The notes under the pieces: model-generated
The model's database searches: none
The model's input: the letters and a program-made list of their open reading frames with translations, nothing else
What the model was told of the DNA's origin: nothing
Part shown: positions 27,430 to 40,900 of the stretch, piece by piece
How the letters are laid out: the number at the start of each line of letters is the position of its first letter
Numbering within the stretch: the stretch's first letter is position 1
Made by a program: the position numbers and the translations under genes
Source: Atherinomorus stipes
Lineage: Eukaryota > Chordata > Actinopteri > Atheriniformes > Atherinidae
Assembly (NCBI GenBank): GCA_023101725.1
Contig: JALJCO010007119.1
Span: 1-64,000, forward strand
Direction: 5' to 3'
DNA length: 64,000 nucleotides

Positions 27430-27501
27430 AGGTCCCACCGAGATTTGAACTCGGATCGCTGGATTCAGAGTCCAGAGTGCTAACCATTACACCATGGAAC
27501 C
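27430..27501 (-). tRNA. tRNA-Gln (anticodon CTG)
   Basis: A 72-nt tRNA on the minus strand. The acceptor arm GGTTCCA pairs with TGGGACC (one G-T pair), with discriminator T. The D-arm region reads TGGTGTAATGGTTAGCA. The anticodon stem CTGGA/TCCAG encloses the loop CTCTGAA, giving anticodon CTG for codon CAG. The T arm CCGAG/CTCGG encloses TTCAAAT, with the B-box GAGTTCAAATC. There is no intron and no encoded CCA. A TTTT pol III stop signal follows about 6 nt after the 3' end (27421-27424 on the plus strand). The sequence is nearly identical to the vertebrate nuclear tRNA-Gln I remember, so it is likely functional. Confidence 0.96.
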
Positions 27502-27650
27502 CCTACGAAACATACTTTCACGTAACTTTTTCCTTCTCTACTCTACACCACTGGCTGGTAGAAGTGTGATAATCATTGGCGAAATTACTTTCATACGACA
27601 GACATCCTGTGATGAGATCACACGTTTCAGTTGTTTTATGAGATGCATTA

Positions 27651-27717
27651 TGTTCCACTGAAATTTCGGTAGGCTAGATTCAAAGAGCAGAGAGCTAACT
27701 GGTTCACCACAGAGCCC
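27651..27717 (-). pseudogene. Decayed tRNA-Gln-like copy
   Basis: On the same strand as the intact tRNA and about 150 bp away. Over a 45-bp block (gctagattcaaagagcag and on to agagccc, plus-strand letters) it matches the anticodon arm, D arm and 5' end of the neighbouring tRNA at 33 of 45 positions by hand count. The 3' end (GTGGAACA) is also kept, while part of the T arm is lost. The loop reads CTTTGAA (anticodon TTG), but the anticodon stem has two mismatches and the D arm is altered, so it should not fold into a working tRNA. It is probably an old tandem duplicate. Confidence 0.7.
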
Positions 27718-27830
27718 ATTCATCAAGGACTTCATACATGATGAGATTATAATGCAGAGCAGCTACTCAGAGCTACCATGGATTGCTGTGGGTATGGGGT
27801 TTTATCACAAACAGAATGTAACACTGAAGT

Positions 27831-27846
27831 TTTATTCAGTTTTATT
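27831..27846 (-). terminator. Likely polyadenylation signals of the FERM gene
   Basis: Two AATAAA hexamers on the minus strand (TTTATT at 27831-27836 and 27841-27846 on the plus strand), about 145 bp after the stop codon of the FERM-domain gene. They are the first such signals downstream and would give a short 3' untranslated region. Confidence 0.6.
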
Positions 27847-27986
27847 CTTTAGAACTGATATTCTGTAAATATTGTCACATATATTTTCATGCTATATTTA
27901 CACAATAGCATGCAAATCTACTTAAGACTATCAACATGGCAAACATCAGGTGTCTCTTTTTCCTGAGCCTTAAGAGGTGTCATACA

Positions 27987-30900
27987 TCACTGTTTTTTAG
28001 TCCACAGACTCTCCTTCACAAGCTCTCCTCCAAAAAAACCTGCACGACAGAGAAAATCCCTGTAATGTATGATTAGGCAAAAAATATTCTCAGTTTTGCT
28101 TTGCTCACCTGTTTCATTTCCATGGTGACAGCTAATAACATAAAAAAAGACATCAAATTATTTGATGCATGAAAAGTAGAATTGATGTATATTTAAAGCC
28201 TTTCTCAGATGAAGACTTTTGGACTAACCTGCCCAAGGAGTGGAAGGTAACACCAAAGGTCCATCCACAGACACACCATAGAGCAGCTCAACCAGCCAGG
28301 ACACCTCATCTGGGTTGTCAACAAAAGCCTCCTCTGGCTCATCAGCCCACAGCTCTGCCTCTGCTATCAGTGTATACAAACACACACAACTCAGTTTAAA
28401 GAAAAATAAATATAAATACATGTATATATCTATAAAAAAAAAAACAAAAAACAACAAGAATTTCTGATCTGGTTATAAATCTAAAAAGTTACTGATAAAT
28501 AGTCTGATAATCAGTGTACTCCCTCCCTCCACCTGACCTGATGGAGAGCCTTCATCCTCCTCCTCCTTGGCCCAGGCTGTGGCTGTTTCCACTTCAGCAA
28601 CACAGCCAGAAATGGAGGATGCGGCATCGCAGCGAAGTCTCTCTTTCAAGTATGTGGTATCACAGATGTTGACCTCTCTATATAAATGATTAGCTGGTGA
28701 CACAGTGAGAAAGATGCATCTAATTAACTAACAAACTGGTCATGTTGAAACAATTAATGGATTATGGGTAAGTTTGCTGACTTTGCATGTCTTCCAGCTG
28801 TTGGATGTAGCTGATTGCGCTCCTGGTGTTGATATGGAGTCGGTGGCTGTCACTGAGGTGCTTCAGAATGTGTTTCGAGTGGAAGGCAGAATGTGTGTGA
28901 TACACCATCTTAGGGAGGCACAGAGAGCCCACTGCAGTAATTTCAAATCTGCTGCCCTGAAGACCAGATTGAGACATGCATTAAAAGGAAGAGCTGATCT
29001 GGGAGATTATATGTGAACAGACGGTGCAGACCAACCTGGAAAGTGAAGCGGTCAATATCTGTCCAGGAGAAATCAAATAAAGCACATTGCTTCCCTTCTA
29101 CCTCCTTTGGAAACATCACATTAGTTCATGTGAGCAAATCAGGGAAATTCTGATTGTGTCAAAGTCCACTCCTATACGGATAGATTTGTTCATGCAAATG
29201 AACTCCATGTGTAAAACCAGAGGAGGACTGACCTGGTAGATGCGGACTCCTGACACTGACACACCAAGAAGGATTAACCTTCTCAGCTCCCTTTTGTTCT
29301 GCAGCAGGTTGAAATAAAATGAAACAAAAACACAGCTGAGATATTCTTATGAATGATGTAAAAGGAAAATCAGAGCTGAGGGCCAGAAAAAACAAAATCT
29401 GCAAGTTTTCCTCGCAAACAACATCAGTATTGCCAAAATAAATTCTACAGCAGAAAATTGTCTAGTTCTTTAACAGCTGCAAAATTTTCGGTGACGTTAC
29501 TGATTGAATGTACCTGTTTCATCCTGTAGATGGTCTCCGCTACGTCCTGCAGGCTGCTGGTCTCTTTTATGAACTGAAGCATGGCTCGGGTGCGTGAAAC
29601 GCCTCTCAGGTCACCGTGCAGTGCTGGGCCGTGTTGCACAAGGTAGTCTCGCCCTCTCTGTTTTATGAGCTAGCAAAAACATGTACATAGAAGCTGATGA
29701 GGTTTTTCCCCAAATATAGAGGGAAACACACAGCAGCATTTCAGAAGACAATGTTAGACACAATTTTATGGCAGCTAATATAACGATACCATCGAAACCA
29801 CAATAAAGTTTCAGAAAATGAAACAATGACACATAATTCAATAGAACATATACATATAAACATAAACATATAACTGTACTGTGTAACAGAAGATGATGCT
29901 TATGTATTAAGGTGTTTTTTTTTTTGTTTTGTTTTCTTCCTTCTCTTAGTTAATTTATTTTTTTGTGTAAAAATAATAAAAATTAAAATGAAAAAAACAA
30001 ACAAACAAACAAAAAAAAAACAAACATAAAATTTTCAGGAAACACAACAATAAAATGGACTAGTCAAACAAAAAATTATAAAAAAAAAGTACATTTTATT
30101 TTTTTTTTTACTCTGTTGCGTTTGGAGTGCTATGCAGTTTTTTGTGTTTTCTGAAATCTACTTCTTTTGCTGCATTTTTGTTTGTTTCTCAGTGTATTTT
30201 CATTTCTGTTTTCTAAAAGGTTGCCTTTTCTGTTTTGTTTAGTTTGATCCGGCTTTACTGGTATGGTCCCAGTTCACAACAAAATGATCCCAAAGCATTG
30301 TTACAGATATTGTCAAATTCAATATAATTCATTGTAGTCCAATTATTATTAAATTAAAACGAATCTATTACATGATCCCCATTAACATAATTTTATAACT
30401 GAATTCACATGAATCCATTCATAAAAATAGGAAGCCAACAGATTGTATTCAGTTTGATTCAATGCCTCATACTGAGCATGCTCAGGGTGGTGGGAGACTG
30501 AGGAAAGGCTGTGCTGTGTTACAAATTTCATATTTATGTTTCTAATGTGGTGGTATTTGAGATTTACTTTTTTTTTTTTTTTTTTGCTTGAATGAGTTTT
30601 GCAACTTGGCTACTTTTTCTTTATTTCTGTTACCCATGAGGGGAAGTAATCTTCAGGAAGAAAGTAATCTCTGTTCTTCGCCCCCTGTTTCTCCTCTCTC
30701 TGTTCCAGATCTCCCTCTTCAGCTTGGAGCACAGACGCTGCCAGCTGGAAGAACAGGGCCTCCTGATGGCGGCTCTGCGAGCGCAGCACCTTCTGCCTCA
30801 GCTCGGTGTAGTAGAGCTGCTGCATGTTGCTGCTTCTGGATGAAGATGAGATGATTACAGACGATCTCTTGCTTTGCATCTCGGCCATTTTCAGATAAAG

Positions 30901-31803
30901 AAATTGCAACAGGACACAAACTTACAGTATTAGCAGCCCATTTTCCACATAAAACTGCACCCTCAAAAATAAGATGAATGGGACCTAGAGGTGGAGAATA
31001 AGTTATTTGCTTGTTTAAAGCCTTTTTGTTTATATGCAGAGACTTATTAGATCAAATAAACAAAGAAAGTGAATCATGCATTAAAAACAACTAACCATTA
31101 AAGAACCTTTGTTCCATCTTTTGCCAAAGTACTTTCTCAGCTTTTGGTCCAAATTGAGAAAGAGATATTCATTATCTTAGAAAACAAATGCATATAATGA
31201 ATCAGTACAGAGAAACCTGAGTGAGTGTGCAGTCATACTTTCCCCCTCTTGTCATGATAAAGTTCCCTAATCACGGTTCTAAATCACAGCATTCCACAGT
31301 AAATGAAGTAAAAACATGTCCTGAGCTCCCACACAGACACTGACCTCTGAGAACAGCCAAACCAAACACTTGGAGATCACTGACACCGAGCTGTCGCAGT
31401 ACACTGTTCAGCACATCCTGGCCTCTCGCTCTCACCTGGAACTCAAACATCATGAGACATGCAGAAAAAATAAAACAAGGAAGAAACATCATCTGAATCC
31501 ATGAATGAGGTTTAGGTTCAAATTGAGACAAAAATAAATATAATGATAACTTCTTCCAAATCACAATCAATATCGATAGTGATGCAGCAAATACTTTAGC
31601 TGTCACATGAAGTAGAATAAGCAAAACCTCAGTGGGATACAGAAACCTGTTCAAATGAGATTTAATTGATGTTTCCAAGTGATTCATTATAGTGCTATAA
31701 GTAGTATGACATAGACATGAAGACCACTCACCCTGACAACGCAGTCCAGGTGCTGCTTGTTGGGTAGGAGAACACACACATGCCGTGGCCGTTCGGTCCT
31801 CAT
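27987..31803 (-). CDS. FERM domain-containing protein, FRMD1/FRMD6 family
   Basis: Twelve exons on the minus strand: 31803-31732, 31435-31345, 31175-31096, 30984-30926, 30835-30634, 29669-29514, 29298-29233, 29104-29036, 28956-28782, 28675-28538, 28363-28229, 28039-27987 (stop TGA). They join in one frame of 431 codons. The FERM domain spans roughly residues 8-320: an F1 lobe (HVCVLLPNKQHLDCVV, VFGLAVL), an F2 lobe (NEYLFLNLDQKLRKYF, VQFYVENGLLIL, YFLPEDYFPSW, RGRDYLVQHGPALHG) and an F3 lobe (LILLGVSVSGVRIYQ, ALFDFSWTDIDRFTFQ, FEITAVGSLCLPKMVY, HLSDSHRLHINTR). FRMD6 acts at the cell cortex upstream of Hippo signalling. The tail after the FERM domain is acidic and only about 110 residues, much shorter than in FRMD6, which points towards an FRMD1-like member. 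The exon 10 acceptor has two candidates two bases apart; only the one at 28675 keeps frame. Confidence 0.88.
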
Positions 31804-32032
31804 TGTCACAAAAGCTTCAGTTTGTCTCAGCCTTCCTTACATCCTCCTTCTGTTTTTTCAACAAAACCATGCCTGCCTCCTCGACCTGACGCCTAATGAC
31901 CTGTGGGGAGGTGCATGAGGCGATGAAATGTTTGACTTTTCTTTTTCAGTAAGTTTTTCTAAAATAAAAACGTTTTTTATAAGCTCTGGGGAAATTATTA
32001 TATTTGAGAAGAAGATAGAAGTAGGGAAATAG

Positions 32033-32065
<33 letters not shown>

Positions 32066-32087
32066 TTATACATACATATTCTACACA

Positions 32088-32143
<56 letters not shown>

Positions 32144-34942
32144 CATTCATGTTCCGTTTCCCCACAATAAAAACACAAGACCAATGTTAATCTATCATTA
32201 ATTTATTTAAAAACAACATCTAATAATGCCAATTGTGCTTTGTTCCAATAAAGCAAGAACAAAAATAAAAGTGACATTTCTTTTAGTAGCTGGTGATTTT
32301 GTTCATCCTCTCTAACATTTAAGTTACAATCGACAGTGGTCTTTTGGATTCTCACATGAAATGGTTAACATGCATGAAAAACAAACAGAATACAACAAAA
32401 GAGCGCTACAGTGCATTAATAAAAGGCACCTGCTCCCTGGATACAGGCATTATTCTTAATCGAAATGGGATGACGTTAATGCATCTCCATTAGCAATGAA
32501 TCAACAACTCCAGCAGTTCATAAAAGCCAAATCTTATTTGTAACAAAACCAGCAAGCATTCTACAAAAATCACACCGGCCTGTTCAGGAGCAGACGAGAC
32601 ACAATCAAGAGGCTCATTTCCAGCATGTTCAACTATCTTTCTCTGTAACATATTCCCACACGGCACAGTAACATTTTCAGGTTAAGCGGAGTTCACATTG
32701 AAGAGCTGATGATTAAAGGCGACCACAGAAAACAGTACGTGTAGTGGTTTAATCGTGGCAAAGAGGTCCCTCGTTGAGGGGAATTGTACAGGCGGCGGGC
32801 TCAGAAATGCTGCATATCCCAACATACTCTACATGACTTTCAGCATTAAAACACATTGACACACTCCTCACATTCTCATTTAATTTACATACTTGTCTGT
32901 TCTTCAACATGCTGCAGTTGTCCTTCATCCGTCCACAAATTTAAACATTACAGTAGAGTTGCCAAATTGCATTTAAATATTGCAAGTAATAACATTTTAT
33001 GTTCAGGAAAAATACATTTCAACAGATTGTAACCAGCAGTTATGCAGACAATTGTCACAAATACTCTTACTAATGTATATTTCTATTTGTTCTTATACAA
33101 TTGGTGCAAGATTAAAAATCTCTCCAATCACAATGATTCATCAAACTCCTTCAAACATCCTTCCTCCTCTCTCCTGAATGCAATCACATGCCAACGTAAA
33201 ATATTTTACTTTACACTCATGCTTATTTCATAAGTAGATTCTGAATTGCTCACACAAAACAAGTAAATATTGACCTGTTATACAGTGTAAACTTATTTTA
33301 CAACAAACCGAAAATGAGTGTTCTGCAATTAAAACGACAGGTATGCAACAGTTTTCCTTTTTCCTTTACTTTCAGTTTTCATGATCATTTCAGTCTTGTC
33401 TGACTCAAAGCTCACACATTGAAATGATTAAGAAGTATTTACTTGCATCCTTAAACTAATTTTACAGGACGTTTTAACATGATTTCATGAAGGTTAAAAG
33501 TTTAAAGCCAACCATCCGTAGAAAGAAAAAAAAAACTACAGCTCACAGTTAAAAGTAATTACATTTAGTACAGTAGCCTTATCTGCTCCTCACGAGAGTA
33601 TGCATTTCTCTTGATCAAGAGTTTGACAGTACAAGAGACCATCTTCTTCTCACTACTAGCTAGATTTTCGAGGCACAGCCTACACTTGTGGACTTTTATT
33701 CTTCATTTCACCACACCATCACTTCTAGCTCATAAATGCCCAAATATTGGAGCAGAGTAGCTCCCTCAGCAGCAGTGCTACAAAGGCTCGTATACAGTGT
33801 GTTTACAATATACATTTAAAAAAAGGTAATCCCAAAATGCCTGCAATCCCTGAAACGTCTGACTGAAGAGTGTCTGAGTTAGTCGTATTTGAACACATAT
33901 GGATGTGATGGCTGGTATTAAGTATTTTAAGTGCTATGTAATGTAACATTCATTGAATAGTGAAAGTTGTTGCAAAAAGATTGAAGTAATTTTACATGAA
34001 AACCTTATATTAAAAGTGTAGCTGAATGCACTTAAGAGATCAGTTGTTTGAATGCACTTAACTTTAGATGTATGTGGTTTTAGGCCTCAAATACACCAGA
34101 CTTTCAACAGGTACATACAGTATTGCATTTGCTGAGATATTTTTGAAAAGCTTAACCACTAGCGGCTAACTGCTATGATAACTTTAACAAGCGAATGTAC
34201 AGGATAGCTGACCTAAACTTTACTGGGAAAATTAAAAATATATACACATTTTGCAGGGACATTTTTTTTCAGGTGTCAGGTGTGAATCTTTCAGTCATTG
34301 TTCTTGCATTAATGACACCAGGGTGCATGTATTTATATGCACTGTGAAGCAGAGACATTGCTCTTATGACCTATGTACAGGAATTTATTTTCAAAATTAG
34401 CTTTGTATGAAACTACATTTGAACACTTTCTACGGTTTGATATTAGAGTACACTTAAGCGATTATAGCAGTTTCATAAACAGGCGGAGAGTCACCAGAAA
34501 AGTGCCTCTTAGTTGTGTTTACAGGCATTTACTAAGCATAATATTTTGACAGTTGATCTGTAAATGCAAAGGTAGCTCTTTTTGTTCGGGTTCTTGTAAA
34601 AGTGATTAATTCATAGTTTGTTTGAGTACCTTTTTGTACACTTTAAAATTTTGTTCATAATAAAACATTTCAACTTTGCCGACATGATCTTAAAGGCAGG
34701 ACCGTTCCTGGATGTACCTTGAAAGAATGATGCACATTTAATCAGCTGTAGGGAGCCAGAGACTGGAAACAAAAAGGGAAGACTGGCTTCAAGTCTCTTC
34801 CGGCTAACAGCTTGCAGTTAGCGGCTGTTACATGAAGGCACTTCCTGGTAAAGCTTTCCACAGAGTAGCACCTGGGATTGTTTTGAAGTAACCAGAAGAA
34901 GCCCTTTATTGGAAGGAGCCTGGTGTCTGAAAGGTGTCTCAA
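31804..34942. other. Region between FERM gene start and gpam stop
   Basis: About 3.1 kb with no coding exon I can support. The gpam stop codon lies at its right edge, so most of it is probably the long gpam 3' untranslated region on the minus strand. A candidate minus-strand AATAAA (TTTATT at 32202-32207 on the plus strand) sits just right of the GATA array. The left 400 bp is the 5' flank of the FERM gene. Confidence 0.55.
32032..32142. repeat. GATA tetranucleotide microsatellite
   Basis: Two GATA arrays (about 32032-32064 and 32089-32142) separated by a 24-bp AT-rich break. The right array is an uninterrupted run of about 13 copies. It lies about 230-340 bp upstream of the FERM gene start codon. 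Confidence 0.97.
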
Positions 34943-37900
34943 TCACAGCAGGGTGAAACCTAAAATGTACTGTAGGAGTTTATTCCGATTGGCCTGAGGT
35001 ATAAAGGTGCTGCTTAGCTCCAATGTTGTTATCTTGTTTTCTCTTCTCTCCTTTAGGACCTAGGAAATCACAACACAAGAGGAACAAGGTAACTCAAGCT
35101 GGAGGACTATGTGCTCCTGCCAAAGTTTACAAAAGTGTTGAGAGACTTTAAATAACGACAATTTAAATTCAACATGTTTACCCCGAGCTCTTTGAATGTC
35201 TTCACTGTGTTCTTAACCAGATAATGAGTTGCACTTTCACCTGTAAAGGAGAACATGATTACCAATTTTAAAAGTTTAGACAAGCTGTTTTTTTTCTTTT
35301 TTAAGATCTATCATTTTTTCAGTGTACAGTTCAGCATGCAGTGAATGCTGTATTACCATAAGCAGCCACTCCTCTCTCTGTGCGTGTGAGCAGATATTTG
35401 AAGAGCCTCTGGGTGTACTCCGTCTCTGACATGGGCTGACTCAGACTGTGCACGAAAATCGCAGCCCCGCTGTAGGCCTCCAGCACTGGGCTGAGCAGTC
35501 GCTGAAGGAACACGAAGAACTCCTGGTGCTCTGGTGAAACGCTCACCTGATTAATGCAAACACAAGACAAAAAGTCACCACATCCTACGTGGAGTCAGAC
35601 AGCCTGAAAATGGCTCTGGAAAGGGAAAATTGGAAATATTTTTACATAGGTATGATAAAAGCAAACCTTTAGGTAGCGATCTCTCTGCTCCTCTCCAAAG
35701 TCACTATCCTCATCCTCTTCATCGCTTTTCCATGAAAGGGGCTCTGAGAACTTTTTAGGCCAAGGCTCCTCTGCAGGGCCAGGGCTCAGTTCCTCCTGGT
35801 CATCCTGATGTACAGAAGTAAATGACATTAACTGGGCTTTGAGAAGTCCCACTGCTTAAAAGTTATATCATTTAATAGCATATACTTATTTAAGTCACTA
35901 CAGTCTGTGTTCTTGCCAACTAGATGCTTGGTTCAGAGTCAGTAAACTCACCTCTGCCACATAGAGAACTCCATACTGGATCAGTCGGGTCACTGCATCA
36001 TAGAAAACCTGGTAAATTGTCTGGCAAGGCTGAAGGACAGAGAACAAAATAAATAAATGAGTGGCACTTACAAATTGTTGTACGTCAAGGTCTGGGATAT
36101 AACAGATTGTAAGAAAGCAGTTAGAGTTGAGAAAAGCCCTGAGAAACTTTGACAAGGGCCAAAACAACAAAAAAACATCAGCGACAGAGAGTATTGCCGC
36201 AACACATGATGCTGATATTTCTACTGTTTTGGCTGTGAGTATTAAAATTTGGGAGGATATTTAATCTCTTTAAGGGATATATAATGATATGGGTTGATCA
36301 GTAACTTTTATATCTCACTTGAGAAGTGAGAGGGGACCTGAAGTGCTAACAAAAGTCCCACTAAACACATCCTTTTTTTTTTTTTTTCCATATTTACTTT
36401 GTACAGTGCAAAGTTTAGAAAGATGCAGACAATACAGCAGACTTACTGGCGCCACAGACACCTCGTTGATAAGGAAATGAGAGAGAGAGGCAGCCTTGCG
36501 GATGAGCTTTTCCTGACTAAGAAGCAGACTGCTGGGATCCCCCAGTTGGTCACCAGAATTTGACTCCATAACCAGCTCACGCTGCAGCGACAGGATGCTA
36601 CAAGCTGGAGACAAAGAAAAAGTGGCAAGTTTGAGACTCTTTAACTTGAGAATGACTGCAATGGTTAAAGTAAAAAACCAATTAGTAATTCAGAAACATA
36701 ACAATGACAGCGAGTGCTCAGCATACCAATGATTGCATCAGAAATGAAGACATGGAAAAGGCCATTGCTGTAGAAGTTTAGCTCAAACAGCGCCGGTACA
36801 GTTTGGCTAGGTGCGATGGTAAACTCCCCGTTGCGATTGGAGCTGCTGGTTACATTGATGCAGTTTTCCAGGAGGTGGAGGGCACGCATGACCACATCCT
36901 CAGAGTTACCCGAAAAGCCCAAGTCAAAGTCCCGTGACAAGATCTCCTCCTTCATGTTGAAGAAGTCCTCTACAAGCTTGGACAGCACCACACCCTGAAG
37001 CAAAAGGTGGAAGGTTACAACAAAGACTCAGTAGAAACAAAACAAACAAATAAAAAAAAAAAAATCAGCAGAATTGCCAGTTTCTCAGGTTCCAAAAGAT
37101 AACTTGATCACCCAGTTACTTTACTGCACCTGCAGAGGGCAGAGCTTTACCACTAATGCAAAGTGAAGGTGTGAGAGGATGCAAGAACACCACTTCTTCT
37201 ATGACTAAGTTATTTACCTATTTACTAGTTATTTAAAAAGTGGAGAATATTCAACAGTTTCAGGAGCAGAAGAGGAGAAGAAAGAAGAATAGAAGGATAT
37301 GACAGTGACAGACCACCAGTAGAGAGAAAGATCTGATTGGGGAAAAGAAAGCCAAACTCACCTGTCTGTGTCTGTACAGCAGCAGACAGGCCACAATGTG
37401 AGTAGACATGATTGCTGACGACTTGTTAGCCGCTGTATGGGAAAGATGGGAGAAGTAAATCAGATTATAATAGGAAACACATAAACAAAAAATGCCATAA
37501 CAGAAATATGGCATTTCCCATCACTGGTTCCATTTCTTCATCATCATAATATAAATTTTCTTCAGCAAAAGCAAACAGAAGTGATGAGTGATATGATATG
37601 TTGACTTGGAAATTAAAATTTATTTAATTTAGTTTTATTAAAGTGTACTCATCCAGTGCCATATCACATTGACATCCTCAGAACACTTTATAGAGCAACA
37701 TCAAGGCTTTACAATCAAAAGATCATTTCCTTTTAAAGGAGCACTTAGTAGCACACACTGGCAAAGACAACCTTTTTTTTTTTTTTTTAGATGTATTAAA
37801 TCTCTGACAAGACTAGACACATCTGGCTCAACCAGTTTAGGTGAGATTTAGAAACATGCTATACAACAGGTTCATCTACATATAATTTCTATTTCATGTA

Positions 37901-40900
37901 CAATTAGATGTGACCCTGCCCTTAAAAAACAAACAAACAAAAAAACAGAGTCAAGTTAACCCACAATAGTTCAGGTTACTGATAACACATTGCACGTGTG
38001 CGTGCCTGAAGACAAAGGTGAGAGAGAGTCTGACTCAAGCATAGTGCAACCCTAGAGGAGCAAAACATTAGTGAACACCAAAACTGGTACTGCATTCTTC
38101 CCCCTCTTCTGTTTCTATCCCTCCCCTTCTCCCTATTGGCTGAAAACAACATGCCATCCAGCTGGAGGCTTTGTGATTGGCTGAGCCCTTGGAAAAAAAA
38201 AAAAAAAAAAAAAAAAGGGGCTAGTGTAGGAGAATGCAGCTGAATGAGCTGGGGAGAACCGGTTTCTGTAGTGTTACCCCAGGGCAAAGCACCCGGAGTG
38301 ATGTGGAGCGGATGGTCTGATGCTGTGCTGTGTTGTGTTGGATTTCAATTAATGGAGGGAGGATGAAGGATAGCATTTCATGTGTGCTGCCTTTGTAACC
38401 AGGTGCAACTTTAACCACAGGATAAAAAGGAGACTCTTGTGATTAAAAAAGATAATGAGAAGAAAAAAAAAAAAAACTTATGGAGGAGATAACATGTGCT
38501 CCAGTGGTTTCAATAAATGAGAAAAACATCTTGGCAAGGCTCAGAGTGATTGTTATACAGGCTGCAGCAATGCTGCAGTATGTGAGGGATGGGAATTCCT
38601 TACTGAAGAGAACATGCTTGGCCAGGTTGCTGATAAGATGCCGTCTAAAGAGCTCATCGGGCAACTCTCTATCCATCTGCTCCTCAGCTTGTACTTCAAA
38701 CAGCTGAGCATCAGGTCTGGAATAACAACAACAACATGTGTTTTAATATGGTGTATTATGCGGAAAGCAAAATTTGAGGCTACTGTTAAACAAAGTTTCT
38801 TTTCCCTGCTGAACAGGAATTTAAAACACCCAAGAATAACCATTTTATATCAAGTAGATCTTTTGGGTTAAGATCTCATTTGTAAGGAATTTTATATAAA
38901 TAAAATTATGTGATTACAAAAATACATTTGAAAGATAAATGTGGAAAAGAACTAAATATATTTAAGTCTATCGAGAAGTCAAACTAGAGATTTGGCAAAA
39001 AAAATTAAAACCACAAATATCAAATGATTCAAAATACTATTGTATGATAGTTAAGGAAACGCAAAACTATGAAGGCAAAAGTTAAAAAGCCTTTCCGTCT
39101 TATGTTTTTCTTCATGCTGCAACTGGCCTGTGTTAAACTAATCTGAGCTGAAGTAAATGCTCATCAAATGTCATCATTAATCAGCAAGGCCTTTTTGACT
39201 GTGAAGCTGCTTCTTTCACAGATTTCATTTCCTTTTATTCCTGTTTATCTCGATGCATGTCTAAACCAACCATGCCGCACTGAAGACACAACAACCAATA
39301 TAGCACGCCAGTGTCAAAACAGCCCTCAACTCCATTTGTGTGCAAATGATTCAAGTGTTTCTTAATCACCTCTGATGGCACACTGTGCGAACTCATGACC
39401 TCCAAACATGCTGGGAGAGACTGCAGCTGTCCTTGTCAAAGTACTGTAAGACCGTCTCACTTTTATAAAGACGGATCAGCTTTAAACTGGAGTAACCCCG
39501 GCAAGTGCAAAGTCAAGAGCTCGTTCTCAGATGTCAAATGACAGACACCGCTGTGAAGCACCAGGAGGGAGAAATTGGACGTGATGGTTGTCACATCTAA
39601 GATTAAAGGACATCTGGTTTGTGCATCAGCGCAGGACAAATGAAGACTTCACTCCAGCTGAGAATCAAGAGTGTGTGTGTGCGTGTGTTTGCACTTACTG
39701 TGCAGAAATAATGGTGGGCATCAAAGTGTTTTCTAGGGACACCGGTGGTTGAATGTGACGATTTTTCTGGGTGTCCAGATACTCCTACATGTAAGAACAA
39801 AACCAAAGTGATAACTGTGGAGATGACAAAATGTCTTTGTTTTATCTAATGATGAAAGACGTTCATGATTTCCATATTATGATCGGTCATTAGTTACCTT
39901 CAGGGAGAAGGGCTGGTTGAAATCAACACGAACACAACCGTAGTTCTTCCTCAGCATCCTGAATACTCCACATGCTATTCCCCACAAACTCTCATTCTTT
40001 TTGGGTTTTCCCTGAGGGACAAAGGGTCAGAGAGTATTTAGGCTTAACAATCATTAGAGCATTTACAAAACAATTAATCTAAAAAGAACAAGATGTGTCA
40101 ATGTTACATTTCTTTGTGGCTAAAATACATTATTTGTCCCCTTAATACTCCTGTTTAAAAGTCACTTAATATCATAGCAAGAGGCCATAAAGCACACTAA
40201 AACTGCAGACACCATCCAAGTGCTTACCAGTTGCTCACTATTGTAGTTGCCCTCGATAATGCGGTCATAGGAGATGCCAACTGGCACCACCAGAACATCT
40301 CCGATGGCCCCAGTCAACAGTGTGTCTACCACGATGGACAGCATGCCTGCACGTGCTGGAGATGGCTTACCACTGCGGGACCGAGTGCCCTCCAGGTAGA
40401 CCTCCAAAAATTGCTGCTGCCGCAACAATTCTTCAGTATACTGGTGATGAGACAGAAACAGATGGAAATGTTCATGTGAGAAGAGTGGGATGAGGGTGAA
40501 TGAAAAAAAGCTTCTACTGTTAGCAAGACGTGAGACATTGAAGGGGATTTTTAAACAAAATATACTTTATAACAGTGTGACAGTTGGGTTCTGGGGTATA
40601 CAGCCTGAATAGGTGACAAAAATGAGAGGCGGTAACCAACACTTTGATCTCTGATATACAGGGGAGGGAAGGGTACACGTGCAGGTAGCCATGCTGTGCA
40701 ATGATATCTACTTGAGTATAGTATATACACAGCTGTCTGTTGCTACGTAGACACATTTTTGTCTTGAAATAGACTAGAGACAGTGGGACACAGTTCAAGC
40801 TGTTAACAGGATAGACATGCCACTTCTAAAGCAGCGTTTGGCTTCCTTTTTTCAATGCTTACAGCTCTGGATGTAGAGAAATTAATCATATATGATTATA

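Noticed and set aside
27430..27501. Possibility that the tRNA belongs to a tRNA-derived SINE
   Set aside because: All arms are intact, a TTTT terminator follows at once, and there is no SINE body downstream.
31271..31777. 168-codon open frame on the minus strand overlapping the FERM gene
   Set aside because: It reads through intron 1 between FERM exons 1 and 2. Only its exon 2 part (VRARGQDVLNSVL and on) is real coding sequence in this frame.
32032..32142. GATA array considered as a CRISPR or other spaced-repeat array
   Set aside because: Simple tandem tetranucleotides with no unique spacers. No CRISPR-like array was seen anywhere, as expected for animal nuclear DNA.
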